Shown here: positions 49,601-56,600 of the stretch, piece after piece | How the letters are laid out: every line of letters starts with the position of its first letter | How positions within the stretch are numbered: the stretch's first letter is position 1 | Source of the DNA: Hirundichthys speculiger | Taxonomy: Eukaryota > Chordata > Actinopteri > Beloniformes > Exocoetidae | Assembly (NCBI GenBank): GCA_018398805.1 | Contig: JAGFBZ010001291.1 | Location: 1 to 64,000, forward strand | Direction: 5' to 3' | Length of the DNA: 64,000 bases | Notes under the pieces: generated by a model | Seen by the model: only the letters and a program-made list of their open reading frames with translations | Databases searched by the model: none | Told to the model about the DNA's origin: nothing | Program-made: the position numbers and the translations under genes

Positions 49601-51029
49601 CAGGCAGCTTGCTAATGCTGGACAAAATGAATAAAAGATTTGTTGAGAAAAATAGTTTCATTTATTTAAACAGTGCAAATTGTTGCTTGGAAGCTTTTAA
49701 AGGTGGGACACGAGGGTTTAGAAAGAAGCTTAGAATATCGATACCCACGGCTGAAAAATCGATACTCAATAAAATATCGATATATATCGCAGAATCGTCT
49801 GTTCATTTCCTCAGATGGACTTTTTTTATTAATTGGCATTACATGACAAAAATTGAATTTTGGGTTGAATTGGAATCAAATTGATGATGATGGCGTTAAG
49901 ATTAGGGGTGTGGAAAAAAATCGATTTGGCGATATATCACGATATTCGGCTGCCCAGTATAATATCGATTTTTTTAGCTCATAATATCGATTTTTTTTTT
50001 GGGGAAAATTTATTAATTCACTTAAATGTGCAAAAACACTAATAATAAACAATAAATAGGTTGTTTTGAAGCAAATAGTTTTTAATTCAATTTGTCCTCT
50101 GAATGATCAATATCATCTGATGAACATATACAGCAACTTGATTTTTCATCTCTACTTTTAATTTTGATAATAACTGGGTAGAATATCACAATATATTGCG
50201 ATACATCGCAATACATCGTGATATCGTGATAATATCGTGATATATTGCAATATATCGCAATAACGTGACAATATTGCATCCTGGCCCAAGTATCATGATA
50301 CATATCGTATTGCGAGGTCCTTGCCAATACTCACCCCTAGTTAAGATCTGTAATGAACTATATTATCACGTGGATTAAGGACTGGAATCAACTGAAATGT
50401 TAATTTAAATCAACAATCAATCAGAATTTACCGGTTTAAGAGTTGGAGTTAATTGGATCAATGACCCAGACTGGACTGGAACACAGTTTTGATTGAATCT
50501 GATTATATTTAAGCTTGTAAAGTTTGTGTTTTCTGTGTCCTCAGGTGACCTTGTTGTGAATTCTACTATGAACCGAACCGAACCGAATCAGGACAGCCGG
50601 ACACTTTCTAAAAGAAATCAAATATTTCTTCAAATGAAAACTCAAATTATCCAACACTGTCAACACAATATTAAAAAACAAACATAACCCTGCTCCCCAG
50701 GGCCCTTAAAGGGCCCCTCAGGTGTGACACCTGTCGCTCACCTGTCGGTGCTTCTTCTCCTTCTCCAGCCGGTCCATCCGCTCCAGCCGCAGCCGGTCCA
50801 GCTCCAGCCGCAGCTCCTCGGTCTCCGGGCCGATGCTGCTGCGGCTCACCATCACCTCCAGGATCTCCAGCACGCGCACCACCTTGGGCATGAGGCGGGA
50901 GAGCGCCTCGCAGCCGTGCTGGTCTATGATCCGCTCGAACTCCTGGCCCACCACCGCGGCGATGTCGTACACGTCCATGACCGTGAGGTCGGCCACGTTC
51001 TTCTCCAGGGCCGACACGGAGTCCTCCAT
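26324..51029 (-). CDS. rilpl1: RILPL1, Rab-interacting lysosomal protein-like 1 (complete coding sequence, 8 exons)
   Basis: RILPL1 is a cytosolic coiled-coil adaptor. Family members bind LRRK2-phosphorylated Rab8/Rab10 through RH2 and influence ciliary membrane content and lysosome/centrosome traffic. Exons in coding order: 51029-50742, 45559-45412, 43530-43412, 41606-41361, 37315-37265, 37158-37004, 35158-35054 and 26444-26324. Every border has GT-AG and the phases chain without error to 410 codons plus TAG, close to the roughly 400 residues of mammalian RILPL1. The N-terminal RH1 region is VYDIAAVVGQEFERIIDQHG. A coiled coil runs through exons 1-4 (ISVVEAQGKALIGQKVELEA). RH2 is PNRPRFTLQELRDVLHERNE. 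The C-terminus ends YTEQAEEALQDI. The gene converges on KMT5A and runs in the same direction as HIP1R. The start is the first Met after a CpG-rich 5' region. Confidence 0.96.
26546..26703. mobile_element. Short MITE with CTATGTAGCAATGCCACC arms
   Basis: Inverted arms TTAAAGACACCCTATGTAGC and, on the other strand, AAACGCCACTTCATGTAGCA. Same family as 23887-24073. It sits about 100 bp upstream of the RILPL1 exon 8 acceptor, in the last intron. Confidence 0.65.
27310..28205. repeat. Palindromic array of GAACCGGTTC units inside the hAT element
   Basis: Around 40 copies of a 20- to 23-bp block, CTACAGGAACCAGTTCT or its reverse complement, with the palindrome AACCGGTT at many centres. Orientation switches several times (forward from 27375, reverse from 27610, mixed near 27735-27780, reverse after). 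Variants include CATGTAGAG and GGAAAGGATTCCTGTAGAG. Confidence 0.9.
28355..28514 (+). pseudogene. BED zinc-finger remnant of hAT element
   Basis: Begins MAPTRFKRSKVWLHFTKE, a BED-type start. The second half, SSHCKVEITASGGNTANTQK followed by HLNTQH, is in another frame, so at least one frameshift separates the two. Such fingers are found at the N-terminus of Zbed-like hAT transposases. The remainder of the transposase is lost. Confidence 0.75.
29159..30141. other. RILPL1 intron 7, no recognisable genes
   Basis: Unique-looking sequence with one A-run (29528-29540) and a 19-base G-run at 29869-29887. No exon or repeat family was identified. Confidence 0.5.
30142..31214. mobile_element. hAT-like element with CCGATAAC ends, copy 1
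   Basis: The left end carries ACCGATAACTTTCAGC and CCGATACCGATAACCGATAA; the right end reads TTATCGGCCCGATAGTTATC. The body is nearly the same as 44054-45376 apart from an insertion there. No transposase ORF. Exact ends and target duplication are unclear for this copy. Confidence 0.75.
31215..32724. other. RILPL1 intron 7 with small repeats and transposon fragments
   Basis: Holds a fragment of the CACGGGTCCACTTTCATGGA hAT family near 31472-31530 (full copy at 58579), an AT-rich relic ending GTTAACGATAATAACCTTGG (31727-31859), about seven copies of the 11-bp CCGGTCCAGAG (32041-32116), and four copies of the 15-bp TGATTCAGTGCACGC (32237-32296). No coding exon was seen. Confidence 0.6.
33180..33200. 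repeat. CCTAG pentamer run
   Basis: About five tandem copies of AGCCT inside the outer hAT element. Confidence 0.8.
33435..34067. mobile_element. hAT-like non-autonomous element, copy 2 (nested)
   Basis: Same family as 5537-6169 and nearly identical to it by eye. Ends TAGTGTTGGGCGATATG and ATATCGCCCAGCACTA, flanked by CATCTGGG and CATCCGGG, an 8-bp duplication with one change. It interrupts the hAT element at 32725-34244, so it inserted later. Confidence 0.9.
34253..35053. other. RILPL1 intron 7, 5' portion
   Basis: Contains an (A)TGAATGAACGGATGAATGA-type short tandem repeat at 34340-34448 and a T-run at 34740-34752. No exon was seen. Confidence 0.6.
35054..35158 (-). CDS. rilpl1: RILPL1 exon 7
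   Basis: 105 bp between TCTTTGCAG and CT|GTATGT. It completes a Ser codon, then reads EEAEEEMVTPSPSPSPELRT and RSRSSAQPESGIKRL. The acidic start followed by Ser/Pro and QPESGIKRL matches vertebrate RILPL1 just before its basic C-terminal segment. The 10-bp satellite begins about 10 bp upstream of this acceptor. Confidence 0.92.
35170..36955. repeat. 10-bp satellite, CAACCATGGT type
   Basis: About 178 tandem 10-bp units: CAACCATGGT, CAACCATCGT, CAACCATCAT, CAACCATCTT, CAACTATAGT, CAACCATGGA. Sub-blocks differ: CATCTT variants lead (35195-35340), a longer motif of mixed units repeats at 36290-36480 and again at 36590-36800. All + frames stay open for long stretches (STMVNHGQP-type), which is a repeat artefact. 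It fills most of RILPL1 intron 6. Confidence 0.95.
37004..37158 (-). CDS. rilpl1: RILPL1 exon 6, RH2 domain
   Basis: 155 bp, from CCTGCAG to AAAAG|GTCTGG. It reads EALCEDESLGLDPKDPNRPR then FTLQELRDVLHERNELKAK and VFLLQEELAYYK. This is the RH2 motif whose Arg/Lys residues contact phosphorylated Rab8/Rab10 in the family; RPRF, ELR and ERN..LK are all present. Confidence 0.96.
37265..37315 (-). CDS. rilpl1: RILPL1 exon 5, 17-codon symmetric exon
   Basis: A 51-bp exon with good borders (CCACCAG before, AAG|GTATCC after), phase 0 at both ends, reading EAMCDEDMPAVFQYFTK. Its start resembles the start of exon 6 (EALCEDE), so it may be an old partial exon duplication. Being a multiple of three, it could be skipped without shifting the frame. 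Whether it is constitutive cannot be told here. Confidence 0.75.
37316..38379. other. RILPL1 intron 4, proximal part
   Basis: Mostly unique sequence, a short TCCTCA run at 38186-38212, and a C/G-rich patch near 38215-38330. No exon was seen. Open frames at 37979-38503 and on the opposite strand have no domain or splice support. Confidence 0.5.
38380..39352. repeat. Higher-order repeat mixing a 100-bp block with inverted 10-bp units
   Basis: Four copies of a block that starts CACCACAGCATGTCTCCGTG and ends TCGTGACCCAGAAGGG (from 38376, 38784, 39039 and 39259), joined by short runs of CAACCATGGT units and their reverse complement GGTTGACCAT. ACAGACGCGTCTCCAAGG recurs here and at 36953-36970. 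The 10-bp units are the same family as the intron 6 satellite but in both orientations. Confidence 0.88.
39701..39851 (+). pseudogene. BED zinc-finger remnant of hAT element
   Basis: Starts MDPKRRRSRVWLHFS and, after a frame change, continues CGKRVTAKGGSTTIMAKHLH with the Cys, GG.T and HL..H pattern of BED fingers from Zbed-like hAT transposases. The catalytic part of the transposase is missing. Confidence 0.75.
40195..40872. mobile_element. Small hAT element nested in the BED-type hAT
   Basis: Ends TAGGCTTGGGAGGTAT and, on the other strand, TAGGCTTGGGCGGTAT. A perfect 8-bp duplication GGAGGGCC flanks it (40187-40194 and 40873-40880). Non-autonomous; no transposase seen. Confidence 0.92.
41361..41606 (-). 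CDS. rilpl1: RILPL1 exon 4, coiled coil
   Basis: 246 bp, 82 codons, phase 0 on both sides, from GTCTGCAG to GAG|GTACGA. It reads LQQQQSRLMKINHDLRHKIS then VVEAQGKALIGQKVELEA and a run of heptads ending RERLQGEPPARN. The RLM.INHDLRH.ISVVEAQGKALI stretch is diagnostic of RILPL1. Confidence 0.95.
41703..42148. other. RILPL1 intron 3, unique part
   Basis: No gene or repeat family recognised; a C-run and G-run lie at 42107-42142. Confidence 0.45.
42149..42560. mobile_element. TAGGGGTGAGTATTGG-type MITE
   Basis: Starts TAGGGGTGAGTATTGGCGAG and continues with ACGATATGTATCATGATACT and the phrase AAGTTGCTGTATATGTTCAT shared with copies at 45817-46165, 49903-50339, 61786-62125 and 62658-63034. The far end is unclear. 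No ORF of note. Confidence 0.75.
42726..43352. mobile_element. Pogo/Tigger-like MITE (tentative)
   Basis: Ends AGTGTTCCCTTGTTTTTCGC and, on the other strand, AGTGATCCCTCGCCAATTCG, next to TA dinucleotides, which suggests a Tc1/mariner superfamily element. No transposase. Four copies of ACATTACCCATAAGGCCACA-like units sit inside (43105-43185). Confidence 0.6.
43412..43530 (-). CDS. rilpl1: RILPL1 exon 3, coiled coil
   Basis: 119 bp from CTTCCAG to GCA|GTAAGA. Two bases complete Gly, then MTEREKQVMMKLKEVVDKQR and DEIRAKDRELTLKNEDIEA. Continuous heptad character. Strong agreement with the family. Confidence 0.95.
43564..43626. repeat. (GT)n microsatellite
   Basis: About 30 GT dinucleotides with two GTGA interruptions, 34 bp upstream of the RILPL1 exon 3 acceptor in intron 2. 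Confidence 0.95.
44054..45376. mobile_element. hAT-like element with CCGATAAC ends, copy 2
   Basis: Left end TAGGGATTAAAACCGATAAC; right end TTATCGGCCCGATAATTATC followed by GTAAACCGCTA. Flanks GTAAAAAC and GTGAAAAC are an 8-bp duplication with one change. The body matches 30142-31214 almost base for base except for an inserted segment (44631-44892). It ends 35 bp from the RILPL1 exon 2 donor. Confidence 0.85.
44631..44892 (-). mobile_element. Retroposon 3' fragment inserted in the hAT-like element
   Basis: Absent from the otherwise matching copy at 30142-31214. One edge is a tandem AAGATTC repeat followed by TCTTTATTTGTTACGTACAC, which looks like the reversed 3' tail of a non-LTR element or SINE. 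The family was not identified. Confidence 0.7.
45412..45559 (-). CDS. rilpl1: RILPL1 exon 2, coiled coil
   Basis: 148 bp from GTTTCCAG to GAGG|GTGAGG. It encodes ELERVEDVWRGEAQDLLTQI then AQLQEENKTLLSNMSIKDSM and NEEDLQRHE. Phase 0 in, phase 1 out, matching exon 3. Confidence 0.95.
45817..46165. mobile_element. AGGGGTGTTAAAAAAAATTG-type MITE
   Basis: Starts AGGGGTGTTAAAAAAAATTG and ends CCAATACTCACCCC; it carries the AACATATACAGCAACTTGAT phrase of the family. A short unrelated segment near 45920-45995 is not present in the other copies. Confidence 0.78.
46166..47289. other. RILPL1 intron 1, mixed small repeats
   Basis: Holds a CACGATAT fragment (46200-46262), an ATTAATAATTATTA-rich patch (46420-46520), and three-plus copies of the 25-bp TTCCAGGCCTGGAAACTCCT unit (46795-46880), whose CCAGGCCTGG is palindromic. 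No exon was seen. Confidence 0.6.
47290..48055. repeat. TATA-rich minisatellite
   Basis: About 23 units of CTGGTCCATACTCGTATATA followed by 6-16 bases of TA/CGTATA. Units vary in length through the TA run. Long IYIYTY-type open frames on both strands are repeat artefacts. Confidence 0.92.
48170..49310. repeat. 12-bp minisatellite CTGAGTCTGGAC
   Basis: About 94 units of CTGAGTCTGGAC and CTGAGTCTGGAT, interrupted at intervals by CTGCAGGAC or CTGCTGGAC, forming a higher-order pattern. The long - strand open frame (QTQVQTQ / RSRLRS type) is a repeat artefact. Confidence 0.93.
49391..49803. mobile_element. CTGTAGCGATACGCTAATCT-type MITE
   Basis: Starts AGGACTGTAGCGATACGCTA. Contains TTTTAAAGGGACAAAGTGAT and ends in a CGATATATATCGCAGAATCG block. 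Inverted relatives lie at 62230-62660 and 63040-63200, a short one at 56232-56300. No coding capacity. Confidence 0.75.
49903..50339. mobile_element. TAGGGGTGTGGAAAAAAATC-type MITE, full-length copy
   Basis: Begins TAGGGGTGTG and ends CACCCCTAG, giving short inverted ends; inner sequence CGATTTGGCGATATATCACG and AACATATACAGCAACTTGAT as in the other copies. It directly follows the MITE at 49391. Confidence 0.82.
50340..50741. other. RILPL1 intron 1, 5' end
   Basis: Unique sequence with no recognisable element up to the exon 1 donor. Confidence 0.5.
50742..51029 (-). CDS. rilpl1: RILPL1 exon 1 with start codon, RH1 region
   Basis: 288 bp, 96 codons, ending CGACAG|GTGAGC. It starts MEDSVSALEKNVADLTVMDV then YDIAAVVGQEFERIIDQHGC and EALSRLMPKVVRVLEILEVM. 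This is the RH1 helical region, which in the RILP family contacts motor or myosin partners. The start is the only Met with the right N-terminus; upstream is GC-rich. Confidence 0.95.
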
Positions 51030-51330
51030 GTCGGGATGGGGTTTGTTTTCCGGCCCTCCCCGGTTTCCTGCGTCCCTCCTCCGCCGCTACAAACTTCCTT
51101 CCCCGGTCCGGACAAGTTGCGCTCCGCCCGTTGTAGCGTCGCGCGCGGTGCTAAATGTCGCCGCTAGCCGCCGCGGAGCACTAAGACCGCCGCTGGTCCA
51201 TCACTGGTTTCCGAGTCCGCGCCTCAAATCCACTTGTTTGGGTCGGAAACCGCCAGCGTCCCATCTCCGTTTCACCGGACCGAGTCCCTGAACGCTGGCG
51301 GCGGCCGCTGGCTGCTACGTCCGAATATAG
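50745..51330 (-). promoter_or_regulatory. CpG-rich promoter region of RILPL1
   Basis: The segment covering exon 1 and the 300 bp upstream is rich in CG dinucleotides (GTAGCGTCGCGCGCGGTGC, CGCCGCTAGCCGCCGCGGAG), in contrast to the surrounding AT-rich DNA. No TATA box is apparent. The transcription start is not resolved. Confidence 0.65.
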
Positions 51331-51675
51331 CGGGCCACTTCCGGTGACCTTCAAAATAAAGGCCGCACCATGAAAGACGGTGTAAGAAGAACTGGAATAA
51401 ACTCTGGGTGACGTCACCCATGACTTGGATTATGGAAGAAGGAGCTGATGACAGGTCTTGGACTGGAGAGGTTGACCTATATTATCAACGGTAAACAGAC
51501 AGAGTTTGTGGTTATTTGGGGCTCATTTATGTCTTTATTGACCGACAAAATGGATAAACCTAACTGAATAACAAAACTTACACTGCCGATGTGAATGTAC
51601 TGATCCTGCCTTATCAGTTGGATGACTGTAGTCATTCTTAAATCTTTTTCCTGTGTGTGCGTGTGATTGTTTGAG

Positions 51676-51782
<107 letters not shown>

Positions 51783-52019
51783 GTTGGATAGGCGGACCTG
51801 ATAAAGAGGTTGGTGAGAGCAGGTTTCTGTTGTTTGAGGTATATATTATAATTTTACATTTTCCTAGATTAGCCTGTAAATTTCTCCTATGGGAATCAAT
51901 TAAAAAAAATTAAATCTATATTATTATAATAATAATAATATATATATGTTTTTAATTATTAAAATTCGTCTTAGTCTTAATAGAAGAAATACATAAAGTA
52001 TACACACACACACGCACAC

Positions 52020-52180
<161 letters not shown>

Positions 52181-52546
52181 CAGTCATGGAAAAAATGATT
52201 AGACCACCCTTGTTTTCTTCAGTTTCTTGTTCATTTTAATGCCTGGTACAACTAAAGGTACATTTGTTTGGACAAACATAACGATAACCACAAAGATTGC
52301 TCATAAGAGTTTTATTTAAGAGCTGATATCTTACCATTTTCCATGGTTTTCTTGATTATAACCTAAATCACTTAAGTTTTTACATCAATAGCTATGGCGT
52401 TGTACTGCCAAAAACACTGCTTTTATGCATTCAGTGTTTTCTTTTCTGTCTGTTTTAGTCACATGATGACGTTTAGTGGTACCAGGTATTAAAATGAACA
52501 AGAAAGTGAAGAAAAAATGGTGGTCTAATAATTTTTTCCATGACTG
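52181..52546. mobile_element. Tc1/mariner-type MITE
   Basis: Perfect-looking inverted ends CAGTCATGGAAAAAATGATT and, on the other strand, CAGTCATGGAAAAAATTATT, each followed by AGACCACC. It lies within TA repeats, the target of Tc1/mariner elements. The AT-rich interior of about 310 bp has no transposase. Confidence 0.88.
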
Positions 52547-53577
52547 TGTATATATATATATATATATATATCAATAATGCTTCAAAATTTCCCAAAATAT
52601 TTTTAAGGTCCCCTTAGAAACACACACACAAATATTTACTGAATTTAATATCAAGTAAATAGTTTTCATTTTGTAGTCAAGGATTAGTTTTTAATCCACA
52701 ATAAAACTAATAAATTGTAGTAGTATGAAAAAAAGACTGTAAATACGTAACAAAATACTGCTTAAACAGTTTTATTTATAAGTAAGGTAGATTTTACTGA
52801 TTTCATTAATTTATACTCTAGAAACCTATACAATGATTTACTTTTTAAATTGTGACACAGTTTTCTCTTTTGGTTAAACTTGTTAGTTTTAGTTCTGTCA
52901 GTGAGGCGTCCGTTCAGTTTGGAGCCTGGTGCTTTTATTCTGAAGGGGGCGGTTTCTGTTTCCGGCGTGCCTCCGTGTAACTTGACACCGCTCCTCTCTG
53001 GTCCAACCGGGAGTCGCTCTCAGAGGGAACTTCCATAGCGGTGAGACTGCAGTTCTTACTGCGCATGACTGAAATAACAGACGGATGAGGTCGCTGTAAG
53101 AATAAATTTAACAACAAAACCAAATCCCACGTGTTGATTCATGTTTTAATTATTTTGAACGCAGTTATAAGGAGTGTTTATTATCACTCTCCACTTAATA
53201 TCCTTCCTGTCCAGCGGCTGCCAGGCAGTTACTCAAGCAGCCAATCACGTGGCAGCAGTGCAGGTCTTAAGTTGACCCACAGAAGCATCCAGGTCCTTGG
53301 AGGTAGCGAGCAGCGTGATAAACGGTTCAAAAATAAATCAGTAAAAACAAAAACCAACAGATCAACAGGACTGAAAAACAAAATGAGACCATTTTCATAT
53401 TTTTATTAAATTACTGAAATAATTACAGGCCTTCGTGTGATCACAAAAATACCAACTTCTGATTTATTTAGTAAAGAATCTCTCATTAGCACGAGCTAGC
53501 GCTAATTCTGAGCTGAAACGTTTCTCAGAAACAGATTTAAATCGCTGTTTCTGAAGTGAAAGCTAAATTCTTCCGGT
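52547..53577. other. Spacer between RILPL1 and HIP1R, including HIP1R 3' UTR
   Basis: AT-rich with a short TA run at the left. A poly(A) signal on the - strand (AATAAA near 53463-53468) lies about 110 bp past the HIP1R stop and could end that transcript. No other gene was recognised. Confidence 0.5.
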
Positions 53578-53619
53578 TCAGCTTCCAGACTCTCCTGATC
53601 CAGTTTCGCCTCGTTTGAA
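53578..53619 (-). CDS. hip1r: HIP1R last coding exon (tentative)
   Basis: After TTTTTTACAG, phase 0 reads FKRGETGSGESGS and TGA. This fits the phase of the preceding exon if that exon is read in the frame ending SGNRLKNA. The tail is not conserved enough to confirm by eye, and another acceptor or frame is possible. Confidence 0.5.
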   Translation of the reverse strand, partial: FKRGETGSGESGS

Positions 53620-56600
53620 CTGTAAAAAACCAGAAACGCTCTTTTAGATTCATAAACTCGGCTGAATTAATTAATTCTGTTAGTCTGAGACTCACCGCGT
53701 TCTTCAGCCGGTTCCCTGATTTGACGAAGATGTTTGGTTTCTTTGGGGCGGTTCTGCTCGACTCCGCCGGGCTCTGGAGGGACGTCTGGTTCTGGGAGGG
53801 AGGTCTGGGCTGATGGAGGCCCGATGGGAGCGGCGAGGGCTGAGAATGAGGCGGAGCCTGGGCGTGACCCCTGCGTCAGGTGTGAGCCGTACGTTTGAAT
53901 AAAAGGCTGAGGAGGGATGAAGGGCTGCGAGGGTGCGCCGGTGTGAGACGGTGTGCGCCGGTGTGAGACGGTGTGTAGGTGTGAGACGGTGCGCCGGTGT
54001 GAGACGGTGCGCCGGTGTGAGACGGTGTGTAGGTGTGAGTGTACGTGTTGGTTGGCGTGTAAGACTGAGCAGGTGTGAAGGGGGGCGTGGCCTGCGCGAG
54101 GCCCTGGGTGTTGGCGTAGGGCTGTATCAGTGAGAAGGACGGGGGCAGCGGCGTGGAGTCGAGCAGCGTGGGGGGCGGCGGCGGCGGGAAGCCGTCGGCG
54201 CCGTCGGCTCCGTCGGCGGCGGACCCGCCGAGCTCGTAGTGCCTCTTCCTCAGCTCCCCGAGCCGGACCCGCTCCTGGTCCAGCTGGTTCTCCAGCTGCA
54301 GGACTTTGACCTGAAGGATTCAGAGAGAACGAGACTTTAGTCGGTGACGTTCAACATGGTGGCCGAGCAGAAATGTTCCTTCAAGCTCACAGACGAATAT
54401 ATTTTCTCTTTCTCATTAAATCTGGTCAGAAACAGGAGCGTCTGTAATCAACTCTTCCTCAGTAGAAGCTCATGTTTCCAGACACATCTGTCCGTCTAGT
54501 GAACTGGACCTGGTACCGCTCTCATCTACAGGGTTTCCTTTGGTTCAAAATGTACCGAGCCAATCACAACAGGGTGGTTGTGTGTGTGTGTGTGTGAGTG
54601 ATGCAATGATTTTCATTTTCTTCACACTTGTCCATCTACAGAACCTTCTGGTGAACATGGAAGGAAGGAAGGAGGGAAGGAGGGAAGGAAGGAAGGAAGG
54701 AAGGAGGAAAAAAGGAAGGGGAGGAAGGAAGGAAGGAAGGAAGGAAGGAAGGAAGGAAGGAAGGAAGGAGGGAAAAAGGAAGGTAGGAGGGAAGGAAGGA
54801 ATAAAGGATTTAGAAAGGAAGGAGGTTCCTTAATTCAAGGAATTCCTTCCTTTTCCCCCCACCTTTTCCCATGGCCTTCGTTTTTTTCCCACCCCTTTTG
54901 GTCCTTTCTTTCGGACCCCTTTTCCCCCTTCCTTCCTTTCCTTCCTTCCTCCTTTCCTTCCTTCTTTCCTCCCTTCCCCTTTCTTCCTTCCCTTCCTTCC
55001 TTCGGCCTTCCTTCCTTCTTTCCCCTTCCTTTCCTTCCTGCCTCCCCTTCCGGTTCCTTTCCTTCCTTCCTTCCGGAGGCCCCCTTCCGGTTCCCTTCCT
55101 TTCCTTCCGTTTCCTTCCTTCCTTCCTGCTTTCCGGCCGGTTCCTGCGGTGCCTTCCCCCTTCCTTCCTTCCTCCGGCCGGCCTTCGGGCCCCCTTCCTT
55201 ACGGCCTTCCCCCCTTCCTTCCCCCTCCTCTTTCTCCGGCCTTTGGGCCCTGGTTCTGGCCGGGATCCTTGGCCGGCCTTCATTCCCTTCCCCTTCCCTT
55301 TCTTCGCCTTTCTTCTTTCCTTCCTTCCCCTTTCCCTTCCTTGCCTTTTCCTTTCGGAGGGCCTTCCTTCCCTTCCCCTCCTTCCTTATAGTTCCTTTCT
55401 TCCTGTCTGCTTCCCTTCTCGGTCCTTCCTTCCTTTTCTATTTGCAATTCCTTCCTTTTTCCGGGTAGTCGAGGGAGAAGGAAGGCGGGAAGGAAGGTCG
55501 CCTTCCTTTTGGCCCGGAGGGAAGGAATAATGCGGGACCTTCCGGAAGGTTTCCTTCGGTCCGGCCGGCCTTAGGAGGGGTTCCGGTCCTTCGGGGAAGG
55601 CTTCCTCCGTTCGGCCTTTCCTTCGGAAGGTTCTTTCCTTCCTTCCTTTTCCTTTCTTCTTCCTTCTTCCTTTTTCCTTCCTTCCTTCCTTCCTTTACCT
55701 TTCCCTGATTCCTTCAGCTCCCCCTGCAGCAGTGACATCATTTCCGTCGCTGGCGTCCTCAGAGACGACCAGGTAGATGGTTTCAGTCTCACCTGAGCCT
55801 CCATCTCCTCCGTCTTCAGTTTGATCAGAGACATTCCTGAGAAGTCCATCACACCTGAGAAAGACAAACGGATCAAACTGAATCTGTAGAAACCTCTCAG
55901 TATTTACAGCGACGGATTAAATCCCTCTGGGTTAAAGTCTTTATGGAAGAAGTGACGTAAAAGGATCCACCAGAGTTTACTGATACTTTACAGTTACTGA
56001 AGCAAACCTGTTATTTTATACTTTTAAATTCAAGCGAAACTGAAGTCAGTTGTGACTGGTGTTGTCTACATCTCTACTGGTCCAGTTCCTCCACACCAGC
56101 GACCGATTCAGTCCAGAATAAACATCTTAACTCCACGTTATTTATTCTGCGAAGCACCTCTGCCTGAAAGTTACTAATATAAATGAATCTGAGCTCCATC
56201 AATGGTAAACGGTCTCTAAAGCTCTCCGCTAGCGCTGTAGCGATACGCTAATGTAGCAATACGATACACGATAATCGGCTCACGATACGATATATTCTGA
56301 CGAGTCAGCGTCTCCGTTTCCTGGAACGTCCCCGAGTCTCTCTCCTCACCGTGGTCAGAGATCTGCCGCTGCCCGTGTTTGGTGGAGGTGACGACCACGG
56401 CGGCCATGTCGTTGACGTGCCGCGAGGCCTGCTGCAGCGTGTAGAGCTTCTTGTTGTTGCGGTCGGCCTTCACCTGGAACGACATTCGGGACACGTCTCA
56501 CGCATTTACCGAATCACGTCCTAGCGGGACGTCTTCCCCCAAAGAATGTCGGGTCATAGAGAAGCATTTGAGCGAGCTGAACTGCATCACTTCCTGTCAA

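Noticed and set aside
54871..55530. 219-codon Phe/Pro/Ser-rich frame
   Set aside because: Low-complexity pyrimidine tract, in a HIP1R intron.
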